From positions 1,723 through 43,798 of the forward strand of contig CABIYQ010000002.1 in the NCBI GenBank assembly GCA_902362965.1: 42,076 bases of DNA, in the 5' to 3' direction. This DNA is from Oscillospiraceae bacterium (GTDB taxonomy: Bacteria > Bacillota > Clostridia > Oscillospirales > Ruminococcaceae). Positions 13,561-22,825 of this stretch are shown here, piece by piece (position 1 is the stretch's first letter; each line of letters opens with the position of its first letter). Under the pieces are notes generated by a model that was given only the letters and a program-made list of their open reading frames with translations, did no database searches and was not told where the DNA came from. A program made the position numbers and the translations under genes.

Positions 13561-15901
13561 ACAGCTTTTAAAAAATGATTTTATTATTCTTGACGGCGCT
13601 ATGGGTACTATGCTTCAGTCAGCGGGTCTTGAAGCGGGCGGTATTCCGGAGCTTCTTAATATTACCGATCCGGAATTGATTGAAAATATCCATAAAAAAT
13701 ATATTGAAGCCGGATCGGATATAGTTTATGCAAATACATTCGGTGCGAACCGTTATAAATTAAAGAACCACAGTGTAGATGAAATAATCGGAGCAGGAAT
13801 TGCAATAGCCAAAAGGGCATGTAACGGTAAGGCGTTGGCGGCTCTTGATATTGGACCTATAGGTCAGCTTTTAGAGCCTACAGGTACGCTGAAATTTGAG
13901 GAAGCCTATGATATTTTTAAGGAACAGATAATTGCCGGACATGACGCTGACGTGATCGTTTTTGAGACTATGACGGATCTTTACGAGCTTAAAGCGGCAG
14001 TATTGGCGGCAAGGGAAAATTCTGACAAACCTATCTTATGTACTATGACCTTTGAGGAAAATCAGAGAACCTTTACAGGCTGCTGTATATCATCAATGGC
14101 TCTTACGTTAAACGGTCTGGGTGTGGACGCTATGGGAATCAACTGTTCACTTGGTCCGGAACAGCTTGCCCCTCTCTGCGACGAGCTTTTAAACTGGACT
14201 GATATTCCGGTAATCTTAAAGCCTAATGCCGGACTTCCCGATCCTGCAACAAATAAGTATGACGTACTTCCCGAAGATTTTGCAAGTCAAATGAAAACAG
14301 CCGCTGAACACGGCGTAAAAATATTCGGCGGCTGCTGCGGAACAACTCCGGATTATATACGAGAACTGAAAAAGGCTTTATCCGAAACAAAGCCTGTAAA
14401 AAGGACTGCTGAAAAACGTGCGGCAATATGCTCGCCCTCTAGAACAGTTGTAATAGATCAGCCGAGAATTATAGGAGAGCGTATAAATCCTACGGGTAAA
14501 AAGTTATTTAAAGAGGCACTGCGAAATAACGACATGGGTTATATTCTCAATCAGGCTATTGAACAGACCCATGCAGGTGCAGATATATTGGACGTAAATG
14601 TAGGACTTCCGGAAATTGACGAAAAAGACATGATGGTAAGGGCAATCAAGGAATTGCAGGGTATTACAGACGTTCCGCTGCAAATTGATTCTACAATTCC
14701 CGAAGTACTTGAAGCAGCTCTTAGAGTTTATAACGGTAAGCCTATTGTCAATTCGGTAAACGGCGAAGAGAAATCTATGGAAACGGTACTGCCTCTTGTA
14801 AAAAAATACGGCGCTTCGGTAGTAGGCTTGACCCTTGACCAGAACGGTATTCCGCCAAAAGCAGAAGAAAGATTTGCAATCGCTCAGAGGATCTTAAAAC
14901 GTGCACAGGAGTATGGAATTCCTAAAGAGGACGTTTATATAGACTGCCTTACTTTAACTGCTTCTGCGGAACAGGAAGCTGTCATGGAAACGCTTAAAGC
15001 GTTAAAGCGGGTAAAGGACGAACTTGGACTCAGAACAGTACTGGGCGTTTCAAATATTTCTTTCGGACTGCCCAACAGGCCTGTTATCAATCAGAATTTT
15101 CTTACAATGGCATTAACTCATGGACTTGATCTTCCCATTATAAATCCTAACGTGGACGCTATGACAGGTGCAGTAAGGGCATACAAGCTGTTGACAAATA
15201 TTGATAAAAATTCAGCAGAATATATCGCCGCATATAACGATACAGGAAAACCCAAACCGGCGGCAACGGACAATTCAAAGGATATTTCATTGTCCTATGC
15301 AATTGAAAACGGCTTAAAGGAAGAAAGTGCAAAGGCTACGGCAAAAATGCTGGAAACCTGTGATTCTATGGAGATAGTAAATGAGACTCTTATTCCTGCC
15401 CTTGACAAAGCAGGAGAGCTTTTTGAAAAGGGAAAGATTTTTCTTCCTCAGCTTATTCTCACTGCCGGTGCGGCACAGGCGGCGTTCGGGGTAATTCGTG
15501 AAAAAATGATGGCTGCTAATGCATCTCCCGTAAGCAAGGGGAAGGTAGTGCTTGCAACGGTTAAGGGTGATATTCACGATATTGGAAAAAATATTGTAAA
15601 AGTACTTCTGGAAAATTACGGTTACGACGTTATTGACCTTGGCAAGGACGTTCCCTGCGAATCAGTCGTTGAAGCAGCAATTGAACACAAGGTAAAGCTT
15701 GTGGGACTTTCTGCACTTATGACTACAACGTTAAAGTCTATGGAGGATACCATAAAGCTTCTCAGGGAAAATAATGTTGACTGTAAGGTAGTAGTGGGCG
15801 GGGCGGTACTCACTCCCGAATATGCGGATCAGATAGGCGCAGATTTCTATGCCAAGGACGCTAAGGAAACAGTAGATATTGCAAAACAGATAGTAGGATA
15901 A
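13550..15901 (+). CDS. metH: Cobalamin-dependent methionine synthase, lacking the activation domain
   Basis: A 783-residue enzyme transferring the methyl of 5-methyl-THF through cobalamin to homocysteine. The start is GTG 13550 with AGAGGTGAT just upstream; a longer frame from 13451 runs through the previous gene. Domains: homocysteine binding (1-290; zinc cysteines near 200 in GINCS and 262 in GGCCGTTP), pterin binding (about 310-560; RINPTGKK, DVNVGLPE), cobalamin cap (about 590-670) and cobalamin binding (about 675-783; DIHDIGKN with the axial His676). It stops after the B12 domain, whereas E. coli MetH (1227 residues) continues with the AdoMet domain, here supplied by the preceding gene. 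Confidence 0.96.
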   Translation: MDFKQLLKNDFIILDGAMGTMLQSAGLEAGGIPELLNITDPELIENIHKKYIEAGSDIVYANTFGANRYKLKNHSVDEIIGAGIAIAKRACNGKALAALDIGPIGQLLEPTGTLKFEEAYDIFKEQIIAGHDADVIVFETMTDLYELKAAVLAARENSDKPILCTMTFEENQRTFTGCCISSMALTLNGLGVDAMGINCSLGPEQLAPLCDELLNWTDIPVILKPNAGLPDPATNKYDVLPEDFASQMKTAAEHGVKIFGGCCGTTPDYIRELKKALSETKPVKRTAEKRAAICSPSRTVVIDQPRIIGERINPTGKKLFKEALRNNDMGYILNQAIEQTHAGADILDVNVGLPEIDEKDMMVRAIKELQGITDVPLQIDSTIPEVLEAALRVYNGKPIVNSVNGEEKSMETVLPLVKKYGASVVGLTLDQNGIPPKAEERFAIAQRILKRAQEYGIPKEDVYIDCLTLTASAEQEAVMETLKALKRVKDELGLRTVLGVSNISFGLPNRPVINQNFLTMALTHGLDLPIINPNVDAMTGAVRAYKLLTNIDKNSAEYIAAYNDTGKPKPAATDNSKDISLSYAIENGLKEESAKATAKMLETCDSMEIVNETLIPALDKAGELFEKGKIFLPQLILTAGAAQAAFGVIREKMMAANASPVSKGKVVLATVKGDIHDIGKNIVKVLLENYGYDVIDLGKDVPCESVVEAAIEHKVKLVGLSALMTTTLKSMEDTIKLLRENNVDCKVVVGGAVLTPEYADQIGADFYAKDAKETVDIAKQIVG

Positions 15902-15902
15902 T

Positions 15903-17075
15903 ATGAAGAAAAAAATAAATCTGTTGATTCCTGCAATGCTTGACTTTCATTTTCCGCTTCTGAAATATGCATTTTGTTCAGGAAACTACAATGCGGTAAT
16001 ACTTGATTACAGCGAAAATATAGCGGAGATCGGACTTCGATACTCTCATAACGATCTTTGCTATCCTGTAATACTCATTATCGGACAGATGATTACTGCG
16101 TTGAAAAGCGGTAAATACGACATGAATGAAACGGCGTTTATGATTCCTCAGGCAGGAGACGCTTGCAGAGGCTCTAATTATATATTTATGATAAGGAAAG
16201 CTATGAAGCGTGCGGGATTCGGAAATGTTCCTGTAATTTCCCTTAATTTTAAAGGTTTAGAGGACGAAAACAGACTGAAAATAAATATCGGTATGATAAG
16301 AAGAGGTCTGGCGGCAGTAATGTACGGGGATATACTAATGATCCTGCGCAATCAGATAGAGGCGTATGAGGTAATTCCCGGAGAAACTGACGCTCTTTGC
16401 GATAAGTGGACGGATATTTTAAGAGATGGAATTATAAGCGGCAAATTACTTTCCGTTAGAGCGATGAAAAGAAAATTTGCAGAAATATCCTCAGATTTTG
16501 CGAAAATAAAGCAAAAAAAGAATCGAAAACCGCTTGTGGGTATAGCAGGAGAGCTTTACGTAAAGTACTGTCATTTGGGCAATCAGAATCTTTGCAGTTT
16601 TTTGCAGGAGGAGCACTGCGGCTGTTATATCAACGGGTTTTCGTGGTACCTTTTATACTATCTTGATACTCATCTTGCAGAAAATTCAGTAATGGGTATG
16701 GCTTATAAAGCGGTTATGAATTATCTTGAAAACATTCAGAAAGAAATGATTTCTTGTATTCATAGACATGGATTTGTCTGTGCTGACGAATTCAGCAATT
16801 TTAAGGAAAAGGCGTCTGAATTTGTAAGTTTTGGCTGTAATATTGCTGACGGCTGGCTTATAGGCGGTGAAATTGTAAATATGTATAAATCAGGTATCAG
16901 AAAGATTGCTTGTGTTCAGCCATTCGGGTGTATGCCGAATCATGTATTCGGGAAAGGGATATATTCTTCCCTACAGCGGCAGTTGGACGGTATTATGATA
17001 TCAAGCTTTGATTATGATTCCGGCAGCGCAGGGGTAAATGCGGATAACCGTATAAGAATGCTTATAGATTTTTAA
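15903..17075 (+). CDS. COG3581/DUF2229-like protein in the metH operon
   Basis: A 390-residue cytoplasmic protein starting one base after the metH stop, so surely co-transcribed. It resembles the DUF2229/COG3581 half of large 2-hydroxyacyl-CoA dehydratase-activator-like proteins (ASKHA-linked). Conserved-looking Cys positions lie in YAFCSG, NDLCYPV, PQAGDACRGSN and QPFGCMPNHVFGKG, which could bind an iron-sulfur cluster. Family members usually carry or pair with an ASKHA ATPase domain; none is next to it here. In this setting it might feed electrons to or maintain the corrinoid of MetH. That role is inference; no experimental function is known to me. Confidence 0.7.
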   Translation: MKKKINLLIPAMLDFHFPLLKYAFCSGNYNAVILDYSENIAEIGLRYSHNDLCYPVILIIGQMITALKSGKYDMNETAFMIPQAGDACRGSNYIFMIRKAMKRAGFGNVPVISLNFKGLEDENRLKINIGMIRRGLAAVMYGDILMILRNQIEAYEVIPGETDALCDKWTDILRDGIISGKLLSVRAMKRKFAEISSDFAKIKQKKNRKPLVGIAGELYVKYCHLGNQNLCSFLQEEHCGCYINGFSWYLLYYLDTHLAENSVMGMAYKAVMNYLENIQKEMISCIHRHGFVCADEFSNFKEKASEFVSFGCNIADGWLIGGEIVNMYKSGIRKIACVQPFGCMPNHVFGKGIYSSLQRQLDGIMISSFDYDSGSAGVNADNRIRMLIDF

Positions 17076-17086
17076 TTATATAATAA

Positions 17087-17122
17087 AACGGTGTACAGTT
17101 TAAACTGTACACCGTTATTTTA
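17087..17122. terminator. Bidirectional terminator between convergent operons
   Basis: A perfect 15-bp stem with no loop bases at its centre (17087-17101 against 17102-17116; core ACGGTGTACAG), flanked by A/T runs on both sides. It ends the metH operon and the pectate lyase gene. Confidence 0.92.
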
Positions 17123-17125
17123 TTT

Positions 17126-20100
17126 TTATGATTTTTTACCCAGATCATCTTCTGAAATAGTTTGCAGGATAAAATTGATAATTGCTAAAGAGTCCTTGGT
17201 ATCGATAGATGAATCGTATACACAGTTTGCATTTTCAAGAGCTGTGTCTGACTTAAGAGGATATCCGGCATTGTTTAGCAAATATTTATTCAGAATGACA
17301 ATATCAGTAGAATCAATCAGTCCGTCTTCGTTCACGTCACCGTACTTAATTTTGCTTAAGTCGCCTGTATAGCTTGGAACAGTAGCCTCCTCTGTAGACT
17401 GTTGGCTTTCTGACGATGAAACTGAGGTGGAGACTGTAGTAACAGTAGTTTCAACAGATGATGCAGTGGTTACGGCAGGAGTAGTTATAATAGGAACAGG
17501 AGGCAGTTCGATACTCTGGAAATCAATACCCAGATCGGCATATTTGCTTGTTGATTTTGTTTCCATAAAGCCGTTTGTATTCAAAGTACCGTCTGCATTT
17601 CTCCAGAGCTTATGGAAGTCGCTGCCCATAGCAGGAGCAGTAATGCTTATGAAATCGTCGTCTGTGATAGCAGCTCCCTTTGTACCGACCTTTTCACCGT
17701 TTGCAACGTTTACTTTATCTGTAACATAGTAGTATCCGCTGTTGTAATAAACTGAATTTTCAATAGTACCAACAAACTTATCGTTAGCCAGTTTCAGAGA
17801 AACTCCCGGAGCAAGAGCCTTTGTAAGTTCGTCTTGATTTATATAGCTTATAATATTTGAAAAATCACAGCCATCGTCTACACAGCGGTAAACCGAGTAA
17901 TTAGGCTTTCCGTTAGCGCCTACGCTGTTGTTGTAAGCAGTGCAGTTTTTAAGGCTTTCAAGCTTTGGATTGTTGTTGTCAGTAAATCCGCAGTTTAAGT
18001 TTTCAAAAGCAAGGCAGTTTTCAACAATATGCGCACTTCCAACGCCGCTTCCGCCCAGCTTAAAGCCGTTGCCGTCACAGTCGCCGTAACCTTCGCCAAA
18101 TTCTGTATAGCCGTTTCTGAATGCAATACAATTGCGCAGTGTTACAACGCCGATAGGACCGGTTTCAGACTTTGCAAATAGATCCCAGCCGTCATCGCTG
18201 TTATTGTATGCCATACAGCCGTCAAATACGTTTCCTTCGCCGCATGTAAGCTTAGCAGCAAAACCGTCCGCATTTTCCATTGATTTGTTATCACAGTTAT
18301 TCTTTGATGTACAGTTAAGAATCAGATTATTTGAAGGCCATTGTGCAATAGTATTATATGCTGATTGGTAACGTGAGATCTGAAGACCTGTGTCCTGATT
18401 ATCGTTGAATACCATCATTTCTATAATGTTGTTGTCGCCTGAAAGGAGCATACCGTTATCGCCTGCACCCTTTATTTCAAAGCCTTTGAAATACCAGTAG
18501 GAACCGTCAAGCACAACGCCTCTGTTTGCATCGGCAATTGCCATAGCCGAGAAATCCCATATAACTTCATCTCCGGGGTAAGCCATGATAGTTTTGAAGC
18601 TTCCGGAATTACCGCTGTTTGATTCTTCAATCATGATTGTTTTGTCAAGCTTATATGTGCCGCCCAGGAGATAAATTGTTATACTTTGTTTTTCTTTTGC
18701 CATAGATATAGCGGCATTTACGCTCATTGGATCGTCTTTTGTTCCTTTTGCGGAATCAGAACCGTTCGGTGAACAGTAAACTGCGTCGGCAGATATTACA
18801 ATTTCAGAAGTTGTTTTTGTTGTAGCCTTAGTTGTTTGCTGTTTTGCCGTTGTAATTTGACTAGGCGTTGTTTCAGGGCTTTTTGTTGTTACAGCCGGAG
18901 TAGTAGTGGGAGGATCAACCTCGCCGGAAGTAAATCCGCTGCCGATTGCTATAACAGGGGAGGTATATGATTTTATTTGTGCCATAAGAGCGGTATTAAC
19001 GGCATAGTCCTCATCATCAGCGGAAGTAAATTCAAAGTTAAAATCTCCGCCGCCTAAACGTCCGGCTTCAGACATAACAATTGCAGGAACATCGGCAGCT
19101 GCGTCAGCCGTATAGCTGTACATAATACTGCTGTCGGTGTCAAAGTTGTTATATCCCATACCGTCTAATGACTTAACGCTGTCGGGAACTTTATCGTTTC
19201 TTGATGAAACTTCATAAGCGTCAAAGCTTGTACTGCTTTCATTTTGAGTAATATATCCTTTAGCGCCTTCAATATAGTTTCCGTAAGACTTTATCATAGC
19301 GCCCACACCGTCGTCAAAGGTACCCGTATCGGAACCCTGTCCGCAAATCAGCATAGGATATTTGCAGTTTCTGAAATAGTTTGCTTCAACAAAAGCGTCG
19401 GCGTCTAAGACTGCGCCTACGCCGTATTTAGCGTTTCCGTCATAATAATTGTTGTAAACATGAACGGACATAGTTCTGATTCTGGGATGTCTTGAGTCAG
19501 AATGATCGAACCAGTTGTGATGATATGTAATCCAGTTTTCACCTGTTTCGGATTTCATACCGCATAGGGACATTTTTCCCGAATCCCAGAAATGGTTGTA
19601 TGAAATAGTAAAATACTGAGAGTCATTTTTCAGGTCAAGAGAACCGTCGCCCTTAGCCTGATCAGCGTCACCGCCGGCTGTTCCGTAGAAAATATCATTG
19701 TTGTGAACCCAGATATTTTTGTTTGCGGTTTCAAATGCAATACCATCGTCGCCGAAAAGCATAATGCCAATGTTTCTTATTTCAACACTCTGTATTTTAA
19801 GACCTCTTATGCCGAAACCATAGCAAACAGCATCGTCTCCGATACCTTCTATTGTGATGTTTTTTACAATTCTTTTAGTATTGTTTGTTTTGAGGTTCAG
19901 GTTGTTAGTATCACTGTTTGCGCCGACAACACCGTCAGCCGTGACCTTTCCGATAATTCTGATATTCAGCGGTCTGGAATCATATCCGTCGCTGTAAGCG
20001 TCAAGAATTTCAACCAGTCCGGTACATGAAACGTAGCCGCTTGAACCTTTAACATCAAATTTCATTGTCTTTTTTGTTTCTTCAGTAAGATAAAGAACTA

Positions 20101-20587
20101 TTGCGTCGTCTTTTAGCGTACCGTCGTCATTGTAAGCGCCGACGCCTGTACCGCCGTTTGGCGAATTTTTTGAAAATGCAAAACCGCTTCTGTCGTAGTT
20201 GCCAACGGTTATAGCGTCTGATTCAACGGCTTTTGAGGTATCCTCCTTGCCGTCTGCTGTCGGTACAACCTTCATAACATAGCTGCCCGGTTTCAATCCT
20301 ACAGCGTCCGCTCTGAAATATCCTTTGTACTGTCTTATAAGCATGGAATCAAGCTGCACATAGCTTCCGCCTATGGGTTTGCAGTATACATTATAGCCGT
20401 CTGCACCGCTTACCGGAGTCCATGTAACGTAAGCAGATTCTTTCAACACGTCAGTACTTGCAGGAGCAGAAAGATATGAATCTGCCGCTGCGGAATCAAT
20501 ACTGATATAGGAGTAATTTCCCGTTATCAGTCCTGCTGCTGCGATAGCTGCCGCCATAAAGCAGGAAAAAAATTTTTTGAGCATCAT
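17126..20587 (-). CDS. Secreted dual pectate lyase (PL1 + PL9) with type I dockerin
   Basis: A 1153-residue cellulosomal enzyme. Order: signal peptide (1-35), fibronectin-like module (about 40-130), PL1 pectate lyase (about 150-480; WVHNNDIFYG, Ca-binding DGSLDLKNDS, the catalytic-Arg segment SRHPRIR, VHVYNNYYDG), Thr/Pro linker (about 556-595), PL9 beta-helix lyase (about 600-1000; NADGFAAKLTCGEG with the conserved Lys, then NNSDDGWDL), second Thr/Ser linker (about 1026-1074) and dockerin (about 1080-1147; GDVNEDGLIDSTDIVILNKY, second repeat degenerate). Both modules cleave polygalacturonate by beta-elimination. The dockerin plugs it into a scaffoldin cohesin. Own promoter at 20656-20684; start ATG 20587, with a second in-frame ATG 20584. 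Confidence 0.95.
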   Translation of the reverse strand: MMLKKFFSCFMAAAIAAAGLITGNYSYISIDSAAADSYLSAPASTDVLKESAYVTWTPVSGADGYNVYCKPIGGSYVQLDSMLIRQYKGYFRADAVGLKPGSYVMKVVPTADGKEDTSKAVESDAITVGNYDRSGFAFSKNSPNGGTGVGAYNDDGTLKDDAIVLYLTEETKKTMKFDVKGSSGYVSCTGLVEILDAYSDGYDSRPLNIRIIGKVTADGVVGANSDTNNLNLKTNNTKRIVKNITIEGIGDDAVCYGFGIRGLKIQSVEIRNIGIMLFGDDGIAFETANKNIWVHNNDIFYGTAGGDADQAKGDGSLDLKNDSQYFTISYNHFWDSGKMSLCGMKSETGENWITYHHNWFDHSDSRHPRIRTMSVHVYNNYYDGNAKYGVGAVLDADAFVEANYFRNCKYPMLICGQGSDTGTFDDGVGAMIKSYGNYIEGAKGYITQNESSTSFDAYEVSSRNDKVPDSVKSLDGMGYNNFDTDSSIMYSYTADAAADVPAIVMSEAGRLGGGDFNFEFTSADDEDYAVNTALMAQIKSYTSPVIAIGSGFTSGEVDPPTTTPAVTTKSPETTPSQITTAKQQTTKATTKTTSEIVISADAVYCSPNGSDSAKGTKDDPMSVNAAISMAKEKQSITIYLLGGTYKLDKTIMIEESNSGNSGSFKTIMAYPGDEVIWDFSAMAIADANRGVVLDGSYWYFKGFEIKGAGDNGMLLSGDNNIIEMMVFNDNQDTGLQISRYQSAYNTIAQWPSNNLILNCTSKNNCDNKSMENADGFAAKLTCGEGNVFDGCMAYNNSDDGWDLFAKSETGPIGVVTLRNCIAFRNGYTEFGEGYGDCDGNGFKLGGSGVGSAHIVENCLAFENLNCGFTDNNNPKLESLKNCTAYNNSVGANGKPNYSVYRCVDDGCDFSNIISYINQDELTKALAPGVSLKLANDKFVGTIENSVYYNSGYYYVTDKVNVANGEKVGTKGAAITDDDFISITAPAMGSDFHKLWRNADGTLNTNGFMETKSTSKYADLGIDFQSIELPPVPIITTPAVTTASSVETTVTTVSTSVSSSESQQSTEEATVPSYTGDLSKIKYGDVNEDGLIDSTDIVILNKYLLNNAGYPLKSDTALENANCVYDSSIDTKDSLAIINFILQTISEDDLGKKS

Positions 20588-20655
20588 AGGCTTCTCCGTT
20601 CCGCCGCATTTTCTGCGGCAAATAATTTTAACGAATTATCATATCGTATAAATTT

Positions 20656-20684
20656 ATTATATATCCGATGATAAAATTTGTCAA
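20656..20684 (-). promoter_or_regulatory. Promoter of the pectate lyase gene
   Basis: Minus-strand perfect TTGACA (20684-20679) and TATAAT (20661-20656) with a 17-base spacer, leaving a leader of about 60 bases that contains a GCCGCA/TGCGGC hairpin (20602-20620) before the start. Confidence 0.85.
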
Positions 20685-20757
20685 TTGTGATTATAAACAT
20701 ATTTGCATTATTGGTATTGTTATTTTGCACATAAAATTCTGGCGAAACTGTCAGGTT

Positions 20758-22032
20758 TTATTTTTTACCTACCTTTTTATCAATAAATTTAGGTTCAAGC
20801 TTGGAATAAAGAATTTTCTGTTCGCTGTAAAGACCGGCATAACCTGAGAACATGTATGCTATTGCACAAGTGATAAGACATATCGGAAGTGTTTTTACTC
20901 CGAAAAGTTCAATGCAAAGAAACAGCGCCGTAACCGGACAGTTTGTTACTCCGCAGAAAAGGCACGAAAGACCTATAGCCGCACCCAGAGAGCAGTCCAG
21001 ATCCAGTAATGGAGCAATAAAGCTTCCGAAGGTTGAGCCTACAAAAAATACCGGCAGTATTTCTCCTCCTTTAAAGCCTGCGCCGAGAGTAAGAGCAGTA
21101 AATAAAAGCTTTAAAATAAATTGCTGAAAGGGCGCTCTAGTTTCAAATGCTTTTGCTATAACTTCGCTTCCTGCACCGTTATAATCATAAGTACCGCATA
21201 TAAACGTTAAAATGACTACTAAAAGTCCGCCGATAAAAATACGCAGATATGGGTTTCTTATAAAATATCTGTAAATTCTTGCGGAGTTTTTCAGAACGAA
21301 GCAGAAAACAATACTGAGAAGTCCGCATAGAATTGCTATAAATGAAGCTTTTAAGTAAATCTCCCAATTAAGCGAGTCAATTTTAACGTTCATTACTGAC
21401 GGCGATACACCGAAGTAAGATGAAATTTTAAATCCGATAAGAGCCGCAGCGGAACAGGGAATAATAGCGGAATAATGCATAATCCCTACGCTGATAACCT
21501 CCATGGAGAAAAATGCAGCGGCAGCAGGAGTTCCGAAAAGAGCAGAAAATCCGGAACTCATACCGCACATAGTAATAAGTCTGTGATCCTGTTCATTCAG
21601 CTTGAACCAGATACCAAGCTGAGAGCCGACACTGCCGCCTATCTGGAGAGCAGCTCCTTCACGTCCGGCAGAACCGCCGGTAAGATGCGTCAGAATCGAA
21701 CCGGTAAAGATACTCAGAGTATTTTTCCAGGTCATGCCGCTTCCGTCCCTGACCGCTATCAGAACCATATTTGTGCCCTTGTCATGAGTAAGCTTCAGCA
21801 GCTTGTAAATACTTACGATAAGCAGTCCCGCAACGGGAAGCAGGAGAATAATATAGGGCTGTTCCTTTCTTATATCAGCGCATTTTTCCAGTCCTATATG
21901 AAATGCCGAAGAAATAAAGCCTACCGCCGTACCTGTAATAAGAGATAATATTATCCATTTAAAAAAGCCTCCGAACATTTGAGGAATCCATTTTTTCATG
22001 CTGTTAAAAAGCTGTAAAAAGTAATTTTTCAT
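20758..22032 (-). CDS. CLC-family anion channel/antiporter
   Basis: A 424-residue membrane protein of the CLC family, with GGSAGREGAALQIGGSVGS (Glu125 as the gating glutamate) and KGGEILPVFFVG near residue 320, matching the second selectivity loop. About ten or more membrane helices; no C-terminal CBS domains. The usual GREGP is GREGA and the Ser-loop GSGIP is not evident, features that lean towards the CLC-F (fluoride/proton antiporter) side of the family. That is a suggestion only, since no fluoride riboswitch precedes it. Likely role: moving a halide in exchange for protons. GGAG ribosome site; single-gene unit. Confidence 0.88.
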   Translation of the reverse strand: MKNYFLQLFNSMKKWIPQMFGGFFKWIILSLITGTAVGFISSAFHIGLEKCADIRKEQPYIILLLPVAGLLIVSIYKLLKLTHDKGTNMVLIAVRDGSGMTWKNTLSIFTGSILTHLTGGSAGREGAALQIGGSVGSQLGIWFKLNEQDHRLITMCGMSSGFSALFGTPAAAAFFSMEVISVGIMHYSAIIPCSAAALIGFKISSYFGVSPSVMNVKIDSLNWEIYLKASFIAILCGLLSIVFCFVLKNSARIYRYFIRNPYLRIFIGGLLVVILTFICGTYDYNGAGSEVIAKAFETRAPFQQFILKLLFTALTLGAGFKGGEILPVFFVGSTFGSFIAPLLDLDCSLGAAIGLSCLFCGVTNCPVTALFLCIELFGVKTLPICLITCAIAYMFSGYAGLYSEQKILYSKLEPKFIDKKVGKK

Positions 22033-22066
22033 TTTTCTTCTCCGTTTATTATATGATCTAATTATA

Positions 22067-22095
22067 ATGATACTGTTTTAAATAAAAAATGTCAA
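22067..22095 (-). promoter_or_regulatory. Promoter of the CLC gene
   Basis: Minus-strand TTGACA (22095-22090) and TATCAT (22072-22067), 17-base spacer. Confidence 0.6.
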
Positions 22096-22108
22096 TCTAA
22101 AACCCTAA

Positions 22109-22140
22109 AAAACCGGAACTGAAAAAGTTCCGGTTTTTAT
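22109..22140 (-). terminator. Terminator of the lipoprotein gene
   Basis: A 12-bp stem (22109-22120 against 22126-22137, core CCGGAACT) with loop GAAAA, directly after the stop of the minus-strand lipoprotein and followed by a T run on that strand. Confidence 0.88.
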
Positions 22141-22141
22141 C

Positions 22142-22747
22142 TTATTGTTCAGTGACCATATCGGTAGTTACATTATAGACCACAGCGTCTCTGCTTTCGT
22201 TGTCTTGACTTGGTACATATGATATTTTAAGATTTTTCCAACTTGAAGGAATTTGTATTGAAATGTATCCTTCAGCGGTTTCTCCCGCTTTAATTGTTGT
22301 TGAAATACTTTGTATGTCAGGCAATACGTACGGCACTGCTGCTTCAGCTTCAACAGAAGAACCATAGTAAGTTTTTGCCCCATCAGCCTGAACCGTGAAA
22401 TCACTCAGTGCTGATACGTTCATTTCTTCGCTGCCCTTATTGGTAATTTCAAATATAGCCGCATAACAGCTGGAACTATCCGTATTTATATCGTTGATAA
22501 ATACAATCTTTGTCAGGTTTATTTCACAGTCTTTAAATGCAGTTTTAACGCCCATTTTTCCTTCGGTAATTTCAGCCGGAGTATTAGTTTCCGAAAATTT
22601 GTCATTAGGATTTACATAAGAATTTGAATCATCGTATAAGATTATTTTGCTGTCGGAAGAGCCGGCGTTTTTGTCAGCGCAGCCGTATAGTGAAACTGAA
22701 AGTGACAGTACTGATAATGTCAGAATTATATTTCTTAACTTTTTCAT
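22142..22747 (-). CDS. Lipoprotein with DUF4352-like Ig domain
   Basis: A 201-residue protein with a lipobox SLYGC (Cys23), so anchored on the outer face of the membrane. After a polar linker, residues 65-190 show the beta-sandwich rhythm of DUF4352/telokin-like domains: YAAIFEITNKGSEEMNVSAL, AGETAEGYISIQIP. Such proteins are common and mostly of unknown function, often ligand or stress sensors. It has its own promoter and terminator, downstream of the ABC cluster, so association with that transporter is only positional. Confidence 0.75.
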   Translation of the reverse strand: MKKLRNIILTLSVLSLSVSLYGCADKNAGSSDSKIILYDDSNSYVNPNDKFSETNTPAEITEGKMGVKTAFKDCEINLTKIVFINDINTDSSSCYAAIFEITNKGSEEMNVSALSDFTVQADGAKTYYGSSVEAEAAVPYVLPDIQSISTTIKAGETAEGYISIQIPSSWKNLKISYVPSQDNESRDAVVYNVTTDMVTEQ

Positions 22748-22773
22748 ATTATTTCTCCATGGTTTTTGTTTTT

Positions 22774-22802
22774 ATTATAGCATTATTTTTCACTTTTTTC
22801 AA
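22774..22802 (-). promoter_or_regulatory. Promoter of the lipoprotein gene
   Basis: Minus-strand TTGAAA (22802-22797) and TATAAT (22779-22774), 17-base spacer, in the short gap after the permease gene. Confidence 0.75.
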
Positions 22803-22825
22803 GTATTATTGTAATTTTTATAAAA

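Noticed and set aside
19703..20029. 108-residue plus-strand frame within the pectate lyase gene
   Set aside because: Opposite strand of conserved PL1 beta-helix repeats; no ribosome site or family signal.
21475..21948. 157-residue plus-strand open frame within the CLC gene
   Set aside because: Antisense shadow of a well-conserved transporter; composition (Ser/Arg-rich) and lack of a ribosome site argue against coding.
22033..22066. Fluoride riboswitch upstream of the CLC gene
   Set aside because: The leader is only about 35 bases from the predicted start site and lacks the GG-N-GAUGG and CUGAUG segments of the crcB motif.
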